Assembly (NCBI RefSeq): GCF_020523825.1 | Contig: NZ_JAJALK010000012.1 | Coordinates: 1 to 64,000, forward strand | From: Methylobacterium brachiatum | Lineage (GTDB): Bacteria; Pseudomonadota; Alphaproteobacteria; Rhizobiales; Beijerinckiaceae | DNA: 64,000 nt | Direction of reading: 5' to 3' | Part shown: positions 18,283 to 26,996 of the stretch, one piece after another | How positions within the stretch are numbered: position 1 is the stretch's first letter | How the letters are laid out: every line of letters starts with the position of its first letter | Program-made: the position numbers and the translations under genes | Notes under the pieces: model-generated | What the model was told of the DNA's origin: nothing | Databases searched by the model: none | Seen by the model: the letters and a program-made list of their open reading frames with translations, nothing else

Positions 18283-20318
18283 TTCCGCAGCGGCACGCCC
18301 TTCGTGGTGAAACGCGGCGCGCCCGGATGGCGCATGGGGCGCGACTGGCTTCCGGACTTGCCCGCGCCGGCACCGGTTCCCGGGGGCTGCGAGAGCGGAA
18401 CGAGCTGGTCCGGCCTCGGCCCGATGAGATCCGCGCGGCCCATCGCCCGCAGCGCCTCGCGCAACAGGGGCCAGTTCTCGGGATCGTGGTAGCGCAGGAA
18501 CGCCTTGTGCAGCCGGCGCTGCCGCATCCCCTTGATCGCGTCGACCGGCTCGCTGCCGCCGCGCCGCACGCCCTGCAACGGGTTGATCTCGGTGTGGTAC
18601 ATGGTCGTGGCGGTCGCCATGGGCGAGGGCAGGAACGTCTGGACCTGGTCGGCGCGATAGTCGTTCTTCTTGAGCCACAGGGCGAGGTTCATCATGTCCT
18701 CGTCGGTCGTGCCCGGATGCGCCGCGATGAAATACGGGATCAGGTAGTATTTCTTGCCGGCCTGCTTGGCGGCGGCGTCGAACATCTCCTTGAAGCGGTC
18801 ATACGTGCCGATTCCCGGCTTCATCATCAGGTCGAGGGGGCCGCGCTCGGTGTGCTCGGGCGCGATCTTGAGACGGCCGCCGACGTGATGGGTCACGAGC
18901 TCCTTGACGTATTCGGGGCTCCGGACCGCGAGGTCGTAGCGCACGCCGGAGGCGACCATAACCTTCTTGACGCCCTTCACCTCACGGACCTTGCGATAGA
19001 GCCGGATCAGGTCGTCGTGCGAGGTGTTCAGGTTCGGGCAAATATCCGGGAAGACGCAGGACGGCAGCCGGCACGCCGCCTCGATCTTCGGGTCCTTGCA
19101 GGCCATCCGGTACATGTTCGCCGTCGGGCCGCCGACATCGGAGATCACGCCCGTGAAGCCCGGGGTCTTGTCGCGGATCTTCTCGATCTCGCGCAGGATC
19201 GAGCCCTCCGAGCGGTTCTGGATGACACGGCCCTCGTGCTCGGTGATGGAGCAGAAGGTGCAGCCGCCGAAGCAGCCGCGCATGATCGTCACCGAGAACT
19301 TGATCATGTCCCAGGCGGGGATCTTCGCGTCGCCGTAGGACGGATGGGGGGCGCGGGCGTAGGGCAGGTCGTAGACCGCATCCATCTCCTCGCTGGAGAG
19401 CGGGATCGGCGGCGGGTTCAGCCACAGGTCGCGGTCGCCGTGGCGCTGGACGAGGGGGCGGGCGTTGCCGGGATTGGCCTCCCGGTGCAGCACCCGCGAG
19501 GCGCGGGCATAGGCCTCCTTGTCGTCCTTGACCTGCTCGTAGGCGGGGAGCCGGATCACGGTCTCGCCGGGACGACGGGAAGCGGCCTCGTCGGTCGAAT
19601 CGAGATCGTCGGCGGGCAGTTCGGTGTAATGCGCGGGCACGCGGCGGAACAGGGCGACGCCTCGGACGGAGTCGAGATCGTGCGGGGCCTCGCCGGCCGC
19701 GAGGCGGTTCGCCACCTCGACGACGGCGCGCTCGGCATTGCCGTAGATGAGCAGATCGGCCTTCGCGTCCGCCAGGATGGAGCGGCGCACCTTGTCGGAC
19801 CAGTAATCGTAGTGGGCGATGCGGCGCAGCGAGGCCTCGATGCCGCCGAGGATGATCGGCACGTCCTTGTAGGCCTCGCGGCAGCGCTGCGTGTAGACGA
19901 TGGTCGAGCGGTCCGGCCGCCGGCCGCCTTCGCCGCCCGCCGTGTAGGCGTCGTCGTGCCGGAGGCGACGGTCCGCCGTGTAGCGGTTCACCATCGAATC
20001 GAGATTGCCGCCGGTGACGCCGAAGAACAGCGTCGGCCTGCCAAGCGCCTTGAACGGCTCCGCCGATTGCCAGTCGGGCTGCGCAATGATGCCGACCCGG
20101 AATCCCTGCGCTTCGAGCAACCGGCCGATGATGGCCATGCCGAAGCTCGGATGATCGACATAGGCGTCGCCGGTCACCAGGACGACGTCGCAGGCGTCCC
20201 ACCCGAGCGCGTCCATCTCGGCGCGGCTCATGGGCAGGAATGGCGCCGCCTTCCTGGCAAGCGGCGCCTTGCAGGCGAGGGTCGCCAGGGATCGGCTCGC
20301 GGAGGCTTGGAGGTCCAT
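18279..20318 (-). CDS. ygiQ: YgiQ-family radical SAM protein (UPF0313)
   Basis: A 679-residue protein that follows E. coli YgiQ over nearly its full length. The N-terminal cobalamin-binding-like part reads APFLPMSRAEMDALGWD and VTGDAYVDHPSFGMAIIGR. The radical-SAM cysteines CxxxCxxC are in MRGCFGGCTFCSITEHEGR (about residues 345-355). KIAPEHTERGPLDLMMKPG and FIAAHPGTTDEDM are also family blocks. The reaction is unknown. It is transcribed alone or with the small frame at its 3' end. Confidence 0.95.
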   Translation of the reverse strand: MDLQASASRSLATLACKAPLARKAAPFLPMSRAEMDALGWDACDVVLVTGDAYVDHPSFGMAIIGRLLEAQGFRVGIIAQPDWQSAEPFKALGRPTLFFGVTGGNLDSMVNRYTADRRLRHDDAYTAGGEGGRRPDRSTIVYTQRCREAYKDVPIILGGIEASLRRIAHYDYWSDKVRRSILADAKADLLIYGNAERAVVEVANRLAAGEAPHDLDSVRGVALFRRVPAHYTELPADDLDSTDEAASRRPGETVIRLPAYEQVKDDKEAYARASRVLHREANPGNARPLVQRHGDRDLWLNPPPIPLSSEEMDAVYDLPYARAPHPSYGDAKIPAWDMIKFSVTIMRGCFGGCTFCSITEHEGRVIQNRSEGSILREIEKIRDKTPGFTGVISDVGGPTANMYRMACKDPKIEAACRLPSCVFPDICPNLNTSHDDLIRLYRKVREVKGVKKVMVASGVRYDLAVRSPEYVKELVTHHVGGRLKIAPEHTERGPLDLMMKPGIGTYDRFKEMFDAAAKQAGKKYYLIPYFIAAHPGTTDEDMMNLALWLKKNDYRADQVQTFLPSPMATATTMYHTEINPLQGVRRGGSEPVDAIKGMRQRRLHKAFLRYHDPENWPLLREALRAMGRADLIGPRPDQLVPLSQPPGTGAGAGKSGSQSRPMRHPGAPRFTTKGVPLRK

Positions 20319-20672
20319 GGGGTCGGTGCATAGACCGCCGAGGCCGCGAGCTCAACGAAGCGCGAGGGGATCGGGTGCTGCAACCTCCTCAAAGCGCCGG
20401 AAACCGGCGTTCAATTTGCGCTCGAAATGGCATGCGGGTGCGAGCCGGGAAGCAGGTCGTTCTCTGCCAGCGAGCTTTTGTCTCACCCCGGCATCTGCTC
20501 AACGTCCGTTCCTAGACGTCGGGACGGACGCTCGAACGGCCAGGCTGCGACCAAAGCGGCCAGCCTCCGCAAAAGCAGATCGGGCTCGCCCCCAAGCGAA
20601 CGCCCGAGCTTTCGGCGCGTTGAAGCGCGGCGGTGGCGCCAGAACCACCCGGTGAGGTACGAGTCCGGCCCG
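20319..20672. other. 354-bp divergent intergenic region, nothing specific seen
   Basis: The gap separates the starts of ygiQ and the EEP-family gene, so it must hold both promoters. I see no palindrome, RNA gene or convincing frame. Frames reading through it have no ribosome site and are unlike any family I know. Confidence 0.5.
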
Positions 20673-21452
20673 ATGAACAGCTTCGCCCATCCGGACCGCT
20701 CCGGCCTCGCCACGGCGCTTCCGATCCGGCCGGTGGAGCGCGCGCACGCGCCGTTCAAGATCGTGAGCTGGAACCTGCTCCGACGCACCGGCGCGGCGGT
20801 GGACGACGTCGTCGCCCTGGTCGCGCAGGAGAAGCCGGACCTTCTGCTCATGCAAGAGGCGACCCGGGCGATCGGCTTCCTGCAGGACCGGATCGGCGGC
20901 CATTACGCCTGGGCACCGTTGCCCGGGCGGATCCACGGCCTGGCGATGTGGAGCCCGAAACCGTTTCCGAATGCGCCGCGGGTGATCACGCTCCCCTCAG
21001 GCGCCCTGGTTCACCGGGTCTGCCAGGTGCTCGATCTGGGCGAGTTCGGCGTCGCGAACGTCCACCTGTCGCACGGGCAGATGCTGAACCGGCGCCAGCT
21101 GCGCCGCATCGTCGGCGAGCTGCCGCCGCGGGCCGCGGTGCTGGGCGATTACAACATCGTTGGCCCGGCGCTGATCCCGGGCTTCCGCGATGTCGGCCCC
21201 CGGAGGCCGACCCACGCGATGGTCGACGTGCTGCCGCTGCGGCTCGACCGGTGCCTCGCCCGCGGCATGATCTGCCACGAGCATGCCGTGCTGCCGCGCG
21301 GCCCCTCCGACCACCGGCCGATCGTCGTGCATCTCGGGCCGGCGCCGGAAGCGCACGCGCCCGCGCGCTTCAAAGGTATGGCAGCAGCAGTCGCACGGCT
21401 GCGTCGCGCAGACGGATCGGCAAAGCGCGCGCGGCGAGATCCTCACGGCTGA
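20673..21452 (+). CDS. Endonuclease/exonuclease/phosphatase-family hydrolase
   Basis: A 259-residue EEP-fold protein. Metal and catalytic blocks are IVSWNLLRR (Asn), LLLMQEATR (Glu), VANVHLSHGQ, AVLGDYNIVGPA (Asp/Asn) and LPRGPSDHRPIVVHL (Asp-His). The substrate is not clear, and members cut nucleic acids, sphingomyelin or inositol phosphates. It ends inside the 3' end of the convergent cardiolipin synthase gene (83-bp overlap). In E. coli an EEP protein (YbhP) is also encoded beside cardiolipin synthase ClsB, so the pairing may reflect phospholipid work. The ATG at 20673 was chosen at the start of the conserved region. Confidence 0.85.
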   Translation: MNSFAHPDRSGLATALPIRPVERAHAPFKIVSWNLLRRTGAAVDDVVALVAQEKPDLLLMQEATRAIGFLQDRIGGHYAWAPLPGRIHGLAMWSPKPFPNAPRVITLPSGALVHRVCQVLDLGEFGVANVHLSHGQMLNRRQLRRIVGELPPRAAVLGDYNIVGPALIPGFRDVGPRRPTHAMVDVLPLRLDRCLARGMICHEHAVLPRGPSDHRPIVVHLGPAPEAHAPARFKGMAAAVARLRRADGSAKRARRDPHG

Positions 21453-22806
21453 GCCGTGATTCCATCTTGCCTTGCATGAAGGCGTCGAGCTGGGCCGCGA
21501 GGTCGGCGTCGATGATCTCGACGTTCAGCTCGAAATTGAGCCGGAAGCTGCGCATGTCCCAGTTCGCGCTGCCGACGAAGCACCAGACGTCGTCGACCAC
21601 CATGGCCTTCGAATGGTCGAAGGGCGGCTCGTCGAGCCAGACCCGCACCCCGGCGCGGAGCAGCGGGTCGAGATGCGCCCGGGTCGCCCAGTCGATGAAC
21701 GGATGGTCGCTCACCCGCGGGATGATCACGTCCACGATGATGCCCCGGGTCGCGGCCTGCGCGAGCGCGCCGGTCACCAGTTCGTCGGGCAGGAAATAGG
21801 GGGTGACGAACCGGACCGTCCGGCGGGCGCAGGCGAGCGCCTGGAGGATGACCTGCTCGATCTTCTCGACATCCGCGTCCGGCCCCGAGGTGACCACCCG
21901 GGCGACGCTCTTGCCCACCGGCTGCAGGTCGGCGAGCCACGGCTCGGAATCGAGGATCTCGCCGTCCACGAAAGCCCAGTCGGCCGCGAAGGCCACCGCG
22001 AACTGCTCGACGACAGGCCCGCGGAGACGGAAATGGGTGTCGCGGATCGGATGCTCGGGCTTCAGGGAGACCCGGTTCGGTTGCGAGATGTTGAGGCCGC
22101 CGGTGAAGGCGACGCATCCGTCGATGATCAGCAGCTTCTTGTGTGAGCGCAGATTCAGGAACGGCATCCGCCAGGGCAGCGCCGAGTGCATGAACAGGGC
22201 CGCCGGGATGCCGAGGCTGGTGAGCCGGTGATAGACCGGCGCGCGAAAATAGCCGCCGCCGATCCCGTCGATGATCACGCGGACCTTGACGCCCCGGGCC
22301 TTCGCCTCGGCCAGGGCATCGCAGAACGCGCGGCCGGTGGGATCGTCGCGGAAGATGTAGCTCGAGAGCCCGATGCTGGCCTTGGCGTCATGGATCGCCG
22401 CCAGCATGACCGGATAGGCGGCGTCGCCGTTGCGGAACATCTGCACGTCGTTGCCCGTGAAGGCCGGGAGCCCGGTGATGCGCCGGATCGCCCGGTCCAG
22501 GGGCCAGAGCGTCTCGGGCACCACGGCATCGTCGGTATCGGGCAGCTGGGTCGCGTCGGAGGGCTTCGTGCGCAGCTTGCGCGCCCGGCGCGAGACGCGG
22601 TTGATGCCGAAGGTCAGGTAGAGCGCGGTCCCGAAGATCGGGGAGAGCCAAGCCAGCCCGATCCACCCGACCGCGACGCTGACCCGGCGCTTGCGCAGCA
22701 GGGCGTGCAGGGTGACGCCGATCGCCAGGGCGAAGCCGATGAGCGCCGCAACATCCGCCCGCAACAGCGCGGTGGATTGCAGCCATCGATACAGGGCGTC
22801 TTCCAA
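21370..22806 (-). CDS. cls: Cardiolipin synthase (phospholipase D family)
   Basis: A 478-residue membrane enzyme. Two N-terminal membrane helices (about 18-36 and 43-66) are followed by two HKD active sites, HKKLLIIDGCVAFTGGLN and HSKAMVVDDVWCFVGSANWD. It condenses two phosphatidylglycerols, or PG with PE, into cardiolipin. The frame begins with TTG at 22806, and no better ATG or GTG lies near the first helix. The last 83 bp overlap the 3' end of the convergent EEP gene, so each mRNA is antisense to the other there. Confidence 0.94.
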   Translation of the reverse strand: MEDALYRWLQSTALLRADVAALIGFALAIGVTLHALLRKRRVSVAVGWIGLAWLSPIFGTALYLTFGINRVSRRARKLRTKPSDATQLPDTDDAVVPETLWPLDRAIRRITGLPAFTGNDVQMFRNGDAAYPVMLAAIHDAKASIGLSSYIFRDDPTGRAFCDALAEAKARGVKVRVIIDGIGGGYFRAPVYHRLTSLGIPAALFMHSALPWRMPFLNLRSHKKLLIIDGCVAFTGGLNISQPNRVSLKPEHPIRDTHFRLRGPVVEQFAVAFAADWAFVDGEILDSEPWLADLQPVGKSVARVVTSGPDADVEKIEQVILQALACARRTVRFVTPYFLPDELVTGALAQAATRGIIVDVIIPRVSDHPFIDWATRAHLDPLLRAGVRVWLDEPPFDHSKAMVVDDVWCFVGSANWDMRSFRLNFELNVEIIDADLAAQLDAFMQGKMESRLSREDLAARALPIRLRDAAVRLLLPYL

Positions 22807-22872
22807 GGTCTCGGCATCCGGTTCGCGTCAGATGGCGCCGGATATAGCTGAAGGAAACGCCGAGGCGCGGAT

Positions 22873-23187
22873 TTAATACGGCCGGAGGGGCGGCTGTGCG
22901 CCGGTATCGGCGGTTCCGAGGGGCCGGGCGCAGCGATACGGCCCGCTGCCGTCGAGCGCCGCGTACAGGATCCGGCCGCCATCCGCGATGCAGCGCGCCT
23001 TGGCCTCGGCATAGGGCCTGTGGAAGCTCCAGATCGTGATCATCGGGCCGACCGTGCCGAGGCAGACGCCGCCGAACAGCAGGGCGGCGGCCCAGGTCGC
23101 GCGGTCCGGACGCGGACGCGGCGGCCGGGGCGGCGGCATGGTGCCGACGAAGGCCAGGGTCAGTCCGAACAGGTCGATCGCGCTCAT
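22873..23187 (-). CDS. Small membrane protein, unknown function
   Basis: A 104-residue protein with a short hydrophobic start (IDLFGLTLAFVGTMPP), a Pro/Arg linker (PPRPPRPRPDR) and one clear membrane helix (about residues 31-50, TWAAALLFGGVCLGTVGPMI). A Cys pair follows (RCIADGG, YRCARPL). It lies 66 bp upstream of cls in the same direction, so it may share its transcript. I do not recognise the family. Confidence 0.6.
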   Translation of the reverse strand: MSAIDLFGLTLAFVGTMPPPRPPRPRPDRATWAAALLFGGVCLGTVGPMITIWSFHRPYAEAKARCIADGGRILYAALDGSGPYRCARPLGTADTGAQPPLRPY

Positions 23188-23307
23188 CAGCCGTTCCGCA
23201 TGGAGGTGCCGAGCCCGGCAGGACAGGATATGCCGTCATCCTAGGGCAGGGCGCCCCCGGAACCTACGTATCCCGACGCGGGGGACCTGCGTCGTATCGC
23301 GCGGGGC

Positions 23308-24114
23308 TCACGGCTCCCAGCGCGGCGACCGCTTGGTGAGGAACGCGTCGATGCCCTCCTGGGCGTCGGCCATCATCATGTTCCGGGTCATGATTTCGGC
23401 CGTGTAGCCATAGGCCTCCTCCAGGCCCATCTCGATCTGCCGGCCGAACGCCTCCTTGCCGATCGCCAGGACCCGCCGCGCCTTCCCGGCGATGGTTTGG
23501 GCCATGGCGTTCACCGCCCCGTCCAGTTCGGCTGACGCCACCACGCGGTTGACCAGGCCGATCCGCAAAGCCTCCTGCGCACCGACCGGCTCGCCGACCA
23601 GCAGCATCTCCAGGGCGGCCTTGCGCGACACGGCCCGCGACAGGGCGACCATCGGGGTCGAGCAGAACAGGCCGATCTGCACCCCCGGCGTGGCGAAGCG
23701 GGCCTCCTCGGCGCAGAGGGCGAGGTCGCAGGTGGCGACGAGCTGGCAGCCCGCCGCGGTGGCGATGCCGTGCACCTGGGCGATCACCGGCTGCGGCAGG
23801 CGCGTCAGGCTCAGCATCAGGCGGGCGCAGGTGCGGAACACCGCCTCGGTCGCCGCCCGGGAGGGATCGGCGCGCATCTCCTTGAGGTCGTGCCCGGCGC
23901 AGAAGGCCGGGCCGGCCCCGCGCAGGATCACGACCCGGACCGCAGGATCCTCCCGGATCGCGTCGAGCGCGTCCTGGAGCGCGGTCATCAGCGCCATCGA
24001 CAGGGCGTTGCGCGCCTGCGGACGGTTCAGCGTCAGGGTCGCGACGCCGTCGGCATCGTGGCGCAGCAGGACGGGCGCGTCCGTTGAGCTGGGGGCGGCG
24101 AGGGCTGCGGACAT
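23308..24114 (-). CDS. Enoyl-CoA hydratase/isomerase-family protein (ECHDC3-like)
   Basis: A 268-residue crotonase-fold protein. The oxyanion-hole region FCAGHDLKEM (71-80) and HGIATAAGCQLVATCDLA (115-132) are conserved. The two catalytic Glu of true enoyl-CoA hydratases are absent: Gln124 stands in AGCQL and Gly144 in ATPGVQIG. This pattern and GLFCSTPMVALSR match the ECHDC3 branch, whose reaction is not established. It may bind an acyl-CoA without hydrating it. It is a lone minus-strand gene downstream of the toxin-like pair. Confidence 0.9.
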   Translation of the reverse strand: MSAALAAPSSTDAPVLLRHDADGVATLTLNRPQARNALSMALMTALQDALDAIREDPAVRVVILRGAGPAFCAGHDLKEMRADPSRAATEAVFRTCARLMLSLTRLPQPVIAQVHGIATAAGCQLVATCDLALCAEEARFATPGVQIGLFCSTPMVALSRAVSRKAALEMLLVGEPVGAQEALRIGLVNRVVASAELDGAVNAMAQTIAGKARRVLAIGKEAFGRQIEMGLEEAYGYTAEIMTRNMMMADAQEGIDAFLTKRSPRWEP

Positions 24115-24175
24115 GGCGATATCCTAAAGCGCGCCGCGCGGGTGCGCATCAAGGCGATTCCGCGGAGGACGCGGA

Positions 24176-24841
24176 TCACCGCTCCGGTGGGCCGCCGTCG
24201 AAGGGGTCCGATTGCGATCCGGCGTCGCCGTATGCGTCATCAAGCGTTTCCTCGGCTGGACTCTGCCTCAAGGCGACCGGGATCGCGGCCCTGGCCCCGT
24301 GCGGCAAGCTACGGCTGACCAGCTTTGTGTGGTCATTCTCGCGGCTCAAGATCAGCCTGCATCGCTTGCCGCTATTGTCAAACACCAAGCTTAGCTGAGC
24401 GATCCGCATGGCGTCTGGCAGGTGCGCCATGCTGCGTGCAAAACGGCGCTCGAGATCGGCGGCGGGAACCGGATGCCCCCCGCGTTTCACGCGCTCAGCT
24501 ACGCGACTGCGCGATTGTATGATGCTGCCAATCCCTACGAAGACCAGATTGACCTTGAACCCGTGATCGCGGGTCTCGGCCATGAAGGCGCGCTCGCTGC
24601 AACCAGCCAGCGTCGTCTCGATGCCGAAGCTCTGGTGGGCATCTCGCAAGGCCTGCCGGCGTTCGATGGCGAGACGGCCCGCCCGGGCCGCCACACTTGG
24701 GTCACCACCCCGGCCGCGTGCGATCTCCCGTGCAATGTCGTCCGGACTTACCACCTCGATACGTCCGCATGCATAACGGCGCGCCAGGGTCGATTTGCCG
24801 GCGCCGTTCGGCCCGGCAAAAACCCAAAGCTGCGGCGTCAT
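24176..24841 (-). CDS. Zeta-toxin-like P-loop kinase
   Basis: A 221-residue protein with Walker A GPNGAGKST (10-18), then VVSPDDIAREI, FGIETTLAG and RVAERVKRGGHPVPAADLERRF, the pattern of COG4185 zeta-like kinases. Classical zeta toxins phosphorylate UDP-GlcNAc and block cell-wall synthesis; whether this branch does is unknown. Its ATG overlaps the stop of the small upstream gene (ATGA, 24838-24841), the typical coupling of an antitoxin-toxin pair. The last 40 residues are acidic and probably disordered. Confidence 0.85.
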   Translation of the reverse strand: MTPQLWVFAGPNGAGKSTLARRYACGRIEVVSPDDIAREIARGRGGDPSVAARAGRLAIERRQALRDAHQSFGIETTLAGCSERAFMAETRDHGFKVNLVFVGIGSIIQSRSRVAERVKRGGHPVPAADLERRFARSMAHLPDAMRIAQLSLVFDNSGKRCRLILSRENDHTKLVSRSLPHGARAAIPVALRQSPAEETLDDAYGDAGSQSDPFDGGPPER

Positions 24842-25074
24842 AGATCGCGGATGACTTGGTCGCCCGCCTCGTCGAATCGGACCAGCTCCCGCCGTCCGCC
24901 GGGGTATTCTTTAACGAGCAGGCCTTCGGGCGTATCGCCCTCGACGTAGTAGACCGGAAAGCCGGCTTGCAGATGCTCCCGGGCCGCCGCACCATCGTCG
25001 TGCCGCGCGTTCAGGAGGTCTCGCCAGAGGCTTTCGCTCGTATCAACGGGCTTCGTGGCTTTTATCGCTGTCAT
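24838..25074 (-). CDS. Small partner (candidate antitoxin) of the zeta-like kinase
   Basis: A 78-residue acidic protein, MTAIKATKPVDTSESLWRD, then LQAGFPVYYVEGDTPEGLLVKE and YPGGRRELVRFDEAGDQVI. It reads like a short helix plus a beta-rich domain and has no resemblance to epsilon or to the HTH antitoxin PezA. GGAGG stands about 8 bp before the ATG at 25074, which was chosen over an in-frame start at 25113. The 4-bp overlap with the kinase gene supports a two-gene module. The antitoxin role is inferred from position. Confidence 0.78.
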   Translation of the reverse strand: MTAIKATKPVDTSESLWRDLLNARHDDGAAAREHLQAGFPVYYVEGDTPEGLLVKEYPGGRRELVRFDEAGDQVIRDL

Positions 25075-25156
25075 GGAGGAACCCTCCGACCGGATCTGCG
25101 ACAAGCCTACCACGGAACCGCGAAGCGTGCCCTTTCGAGGTCGCCGAGAGCGCCCC

Positions 25157-25618
25157 TCAATCCTGCTCGGCGAGAGCGAGATCCAGGCTGGCGAAATCGG
25201 CGCCCGGGCCGTTCCACCACACGCTCGGATAGGAGGGCAGCCGGCCCATCACGCCGGCATAGGCGTCCGCCAGAGCCGTATCGATGATCACCAGCGTCGC
25301 GCCGGAACGAGCCAGGCTGTCGGCCAGCGCCTCGCCGCGGCGGCTGCCGTCGAGGGCGAGGACGCGGACCCCGATCCGCGCCAGGCCGAGGCGCATCGCC
25401 TCCGCCTGGCTGAGGTCGCGGACCAGGAGGGCGACGGTCTCGCCGGCGCGCAGGCCCTCGGCGAAAGCCCAGTGGGCGACCCGGTTGGGGCAGATCGCCG
25501 GGGTGGCGCGCCGGTCGCCTGAGGCGAGGCCGAGCCCGGATCGGAAGCGCCGATCGGGATCACGCGGGCCCGGCGCCGGGACCGGAATGTCTGCGACAGT
25601 GGAGTTCACGCCAAACAT
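25157..25618 (-). CDS. Orphan N-terminal fragment resembling acyl-CoA synthetases
   Basis: A 153-residue protein whose middle part, CPNRVAHWAFAEGLRAGETV then ALLVRDLSQAEAMRLGLARIG, resembles the start of AMP-binding acyl-CoA synthetases (the ANRxAxxxxxxGxxxGDxVALLxxN block). The chain stops before any ATP/AMP motif such as YTSGTTGxPK, so it cannot be an active synthetase. No remainder is visible downstream, where the toxin-like pair begins. It could be a decayed gene or a stand-alone subdomain. The similarity is my reading, without a search. Confidence 0.55.
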   Translation of the reverse strand: MFGVNSTVADIPVPAPGPRDPDRRFRSGLGLASGDRRATPAICPNRVAHWAFAEGLRAGETVALLVRDLSQAEAMRLGLARIGVRVLALDGSRRGEALADSLARSGATLVIIDTALADAYAGVMGRLPSYPSVWWNGPGADFASLDLALAEQD

Positions 25619-25891
25619 ACGCTGCGAACCGCCTGGATCTGGATAAACGGTGGACCTTGGCGTGACGCGCGCAGGTTAACACTCTGTCTCACGTTCGCAG
25701 ATCTCCGGAACACTGGCCGTTTTTCAGGGCTCCGGACGGCCGGGACTGCGCCTATGCCGAATCGATGATGAACGGGGCAGAGCGATTTGGAGGCAAATTC
25801 GGTCGCATTGGCCTCGGGCGCCGGCCGGCCTATCTCCCGCTCGGAGCGGGCGACCCGGAAGAGGTTGCCCCGACTGAGGAAACACCCACCC

Positions 25892-26302
25892 ATGCGCCAG
25901 ATCGCCCCCTACGCGGCCGCCTTCGCTCTCACGCTTGCAGCCCTGCCGGCGCAGGCGCAGATCCGCAACGCGCCGTCCCCGCGAGCCCTGGAATTTGCCG
26001 CCTACATCTTCGCGGCCTCGAATGTCTGCGGCTACCGGATCGGCAACGAGGCCTTCGAGGGTCTCCTGGCGAAGCAGAACGTGCGGGTCGACGACGTCCA
26101 GCCGCGGGGCCCGTTCGGCAACCGGGTGCAGACGATGTTCACCCTGATGTCGAATCAGATGGCCCAGAACCGCGACCAGGCCTGCATCGCGGTGGCCGGC
26201 GAGTACGGACCGGAGGGTGCGATCACCAAGAACGTCCTGCTGCCGGCCGGTCCGACGACCGGCGCCCCGGCCCCGACGGAGCCGGTCAAGCCCGCGCAGT
26301 GA
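25892..26302 (+). CDS. Exported hypothetical protein
   Basis: A 136-residue protein with a clear Sec signal (MRQIAPYAAAFALTLAALPA, cleavage after AQA near residue 23). The mature part has two Cys (SNVCGYRIG and QACIAVAG) that could form a disulfide, and a Pro/Thr-rich tail. It is probably periplasmic. The ATG at 25892 was chosen because it begins the signal peptide. Its stop is 4 bp from the stop of the convergent ung gene. I recognise no family. Confidence 0.75.
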   Translation: MRQIAPYAAAFALTLAALPAQAQIRNAPSPRALEFAAYIFAASNVCGYRIGNEAFEGLLAKQNVRVDDVQPRGPFGNRVQTMFTLMSNQMAQNRDQACIAVAGEYGPEGAITKNVLLPAGPTTGAPAPTEPVKPAQ

Positions 26303-26306
26303 TCGT

Positions 26307-26996
26307 TCAGCCCAGGCGCCACGCGATCGGCGACACCCCGCGCTCGGCCAGCCAGCCATTGGCGCGGCCGAACGGGTCGGAGCCCGGGAAATCCCGGGCG
26401 CGGTTGAGCGGGGAGGGATGCCCGCTCTCGAACACGCCGTGGCGGCCTGAATCGATCAGCGCCGTCCGGGCGCGGGCCTGGGCGCCCCAGAGCAGGAAGA
26501 CCGCCGGCTCCGGACGGGCCGAGACCGCGGCGACCGCCTCGTCGGTCAGAGCCGACCAACCGTAGCGCAGATGCGCGCCGGCCTTTCCGGCCTCGACGGT
26601 CAGCGCGCTGTTCAGGAGAAGGACGCCCTGGCGGGCCCAGGGGGTCAGGTCGCCGCCGGCAGCCCGTTCCGAGCCTGCCTCCGCGAGGATCACGCGCAGG
26701 GACGCGGGCAGCCGGCCGGAGCCGACATACGAGAAGGCCAGGCCGTTGGCGTCGCCGGGCGTCGGATAGGGATCCTGCCCCAGGATGACGGCGCGCACCG
26801 CCGGCAGCGGCGTCTCTGTCAGCGCGCGGAAGATGTCGGCCGGCGCCGGCAGCACCCGCGCGCCCTCGGCGATCCGGGCATCGACCCGGGCCGCTACGGC
26901 GTCGGCCGCACCGCCGGCGAAGAACGGCAGCGCCAGCCATGGCGATCCGGAGGCGCGGAAGGCCGCCAGCGCGGCGGCCACGGGGGTGTCGGTCAT
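26307..26996 (-). CDS. ung: Uracil-DNA glycosylase (family 1)
   Basis: A 229-residue base-excision repair enzyme that removes uracil from DNA. The water-activating motif GQDPYP is at 73-78, with GVLLLNSALTVE for uracil contacts and the DNA-intercalation loop HPSPLNRARDF near residue 200. All are family-1 hallmarks. An in-frame start at 27161 would add 55 residues of low-quality sequence, so the ATG at 26996 (MTDTPVAAAL) was preferred. Confidence 0.94.
   Translation of the reverse strand: MTDTPVAAALAAFRASGSPWLALPFFAGGAADAVAARVDARIAEGARVLPAPADIFRALTETPLPAVRAVILGQDPYPTPGDANGLAFSYVGSGRLPASLRVILAEAGSERAAGGDLTPWARQGVLLLNSALTVEAGKAGAHLRYGWSALTDEAVAAVSARPEPAVFLLWGAQARARTALIDSGRHGVFESGHPSPLNRARDFPGSDPFGRANGWLAERGVSPIAWRLG

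Noticed and set aside
25606..25893. A 95-codon minus-strand frame upstream of the exported protein gene
   Set aside because: No ribosome site, no domain, and composition unlike the neighbours. It spans the region that should hold promoters.
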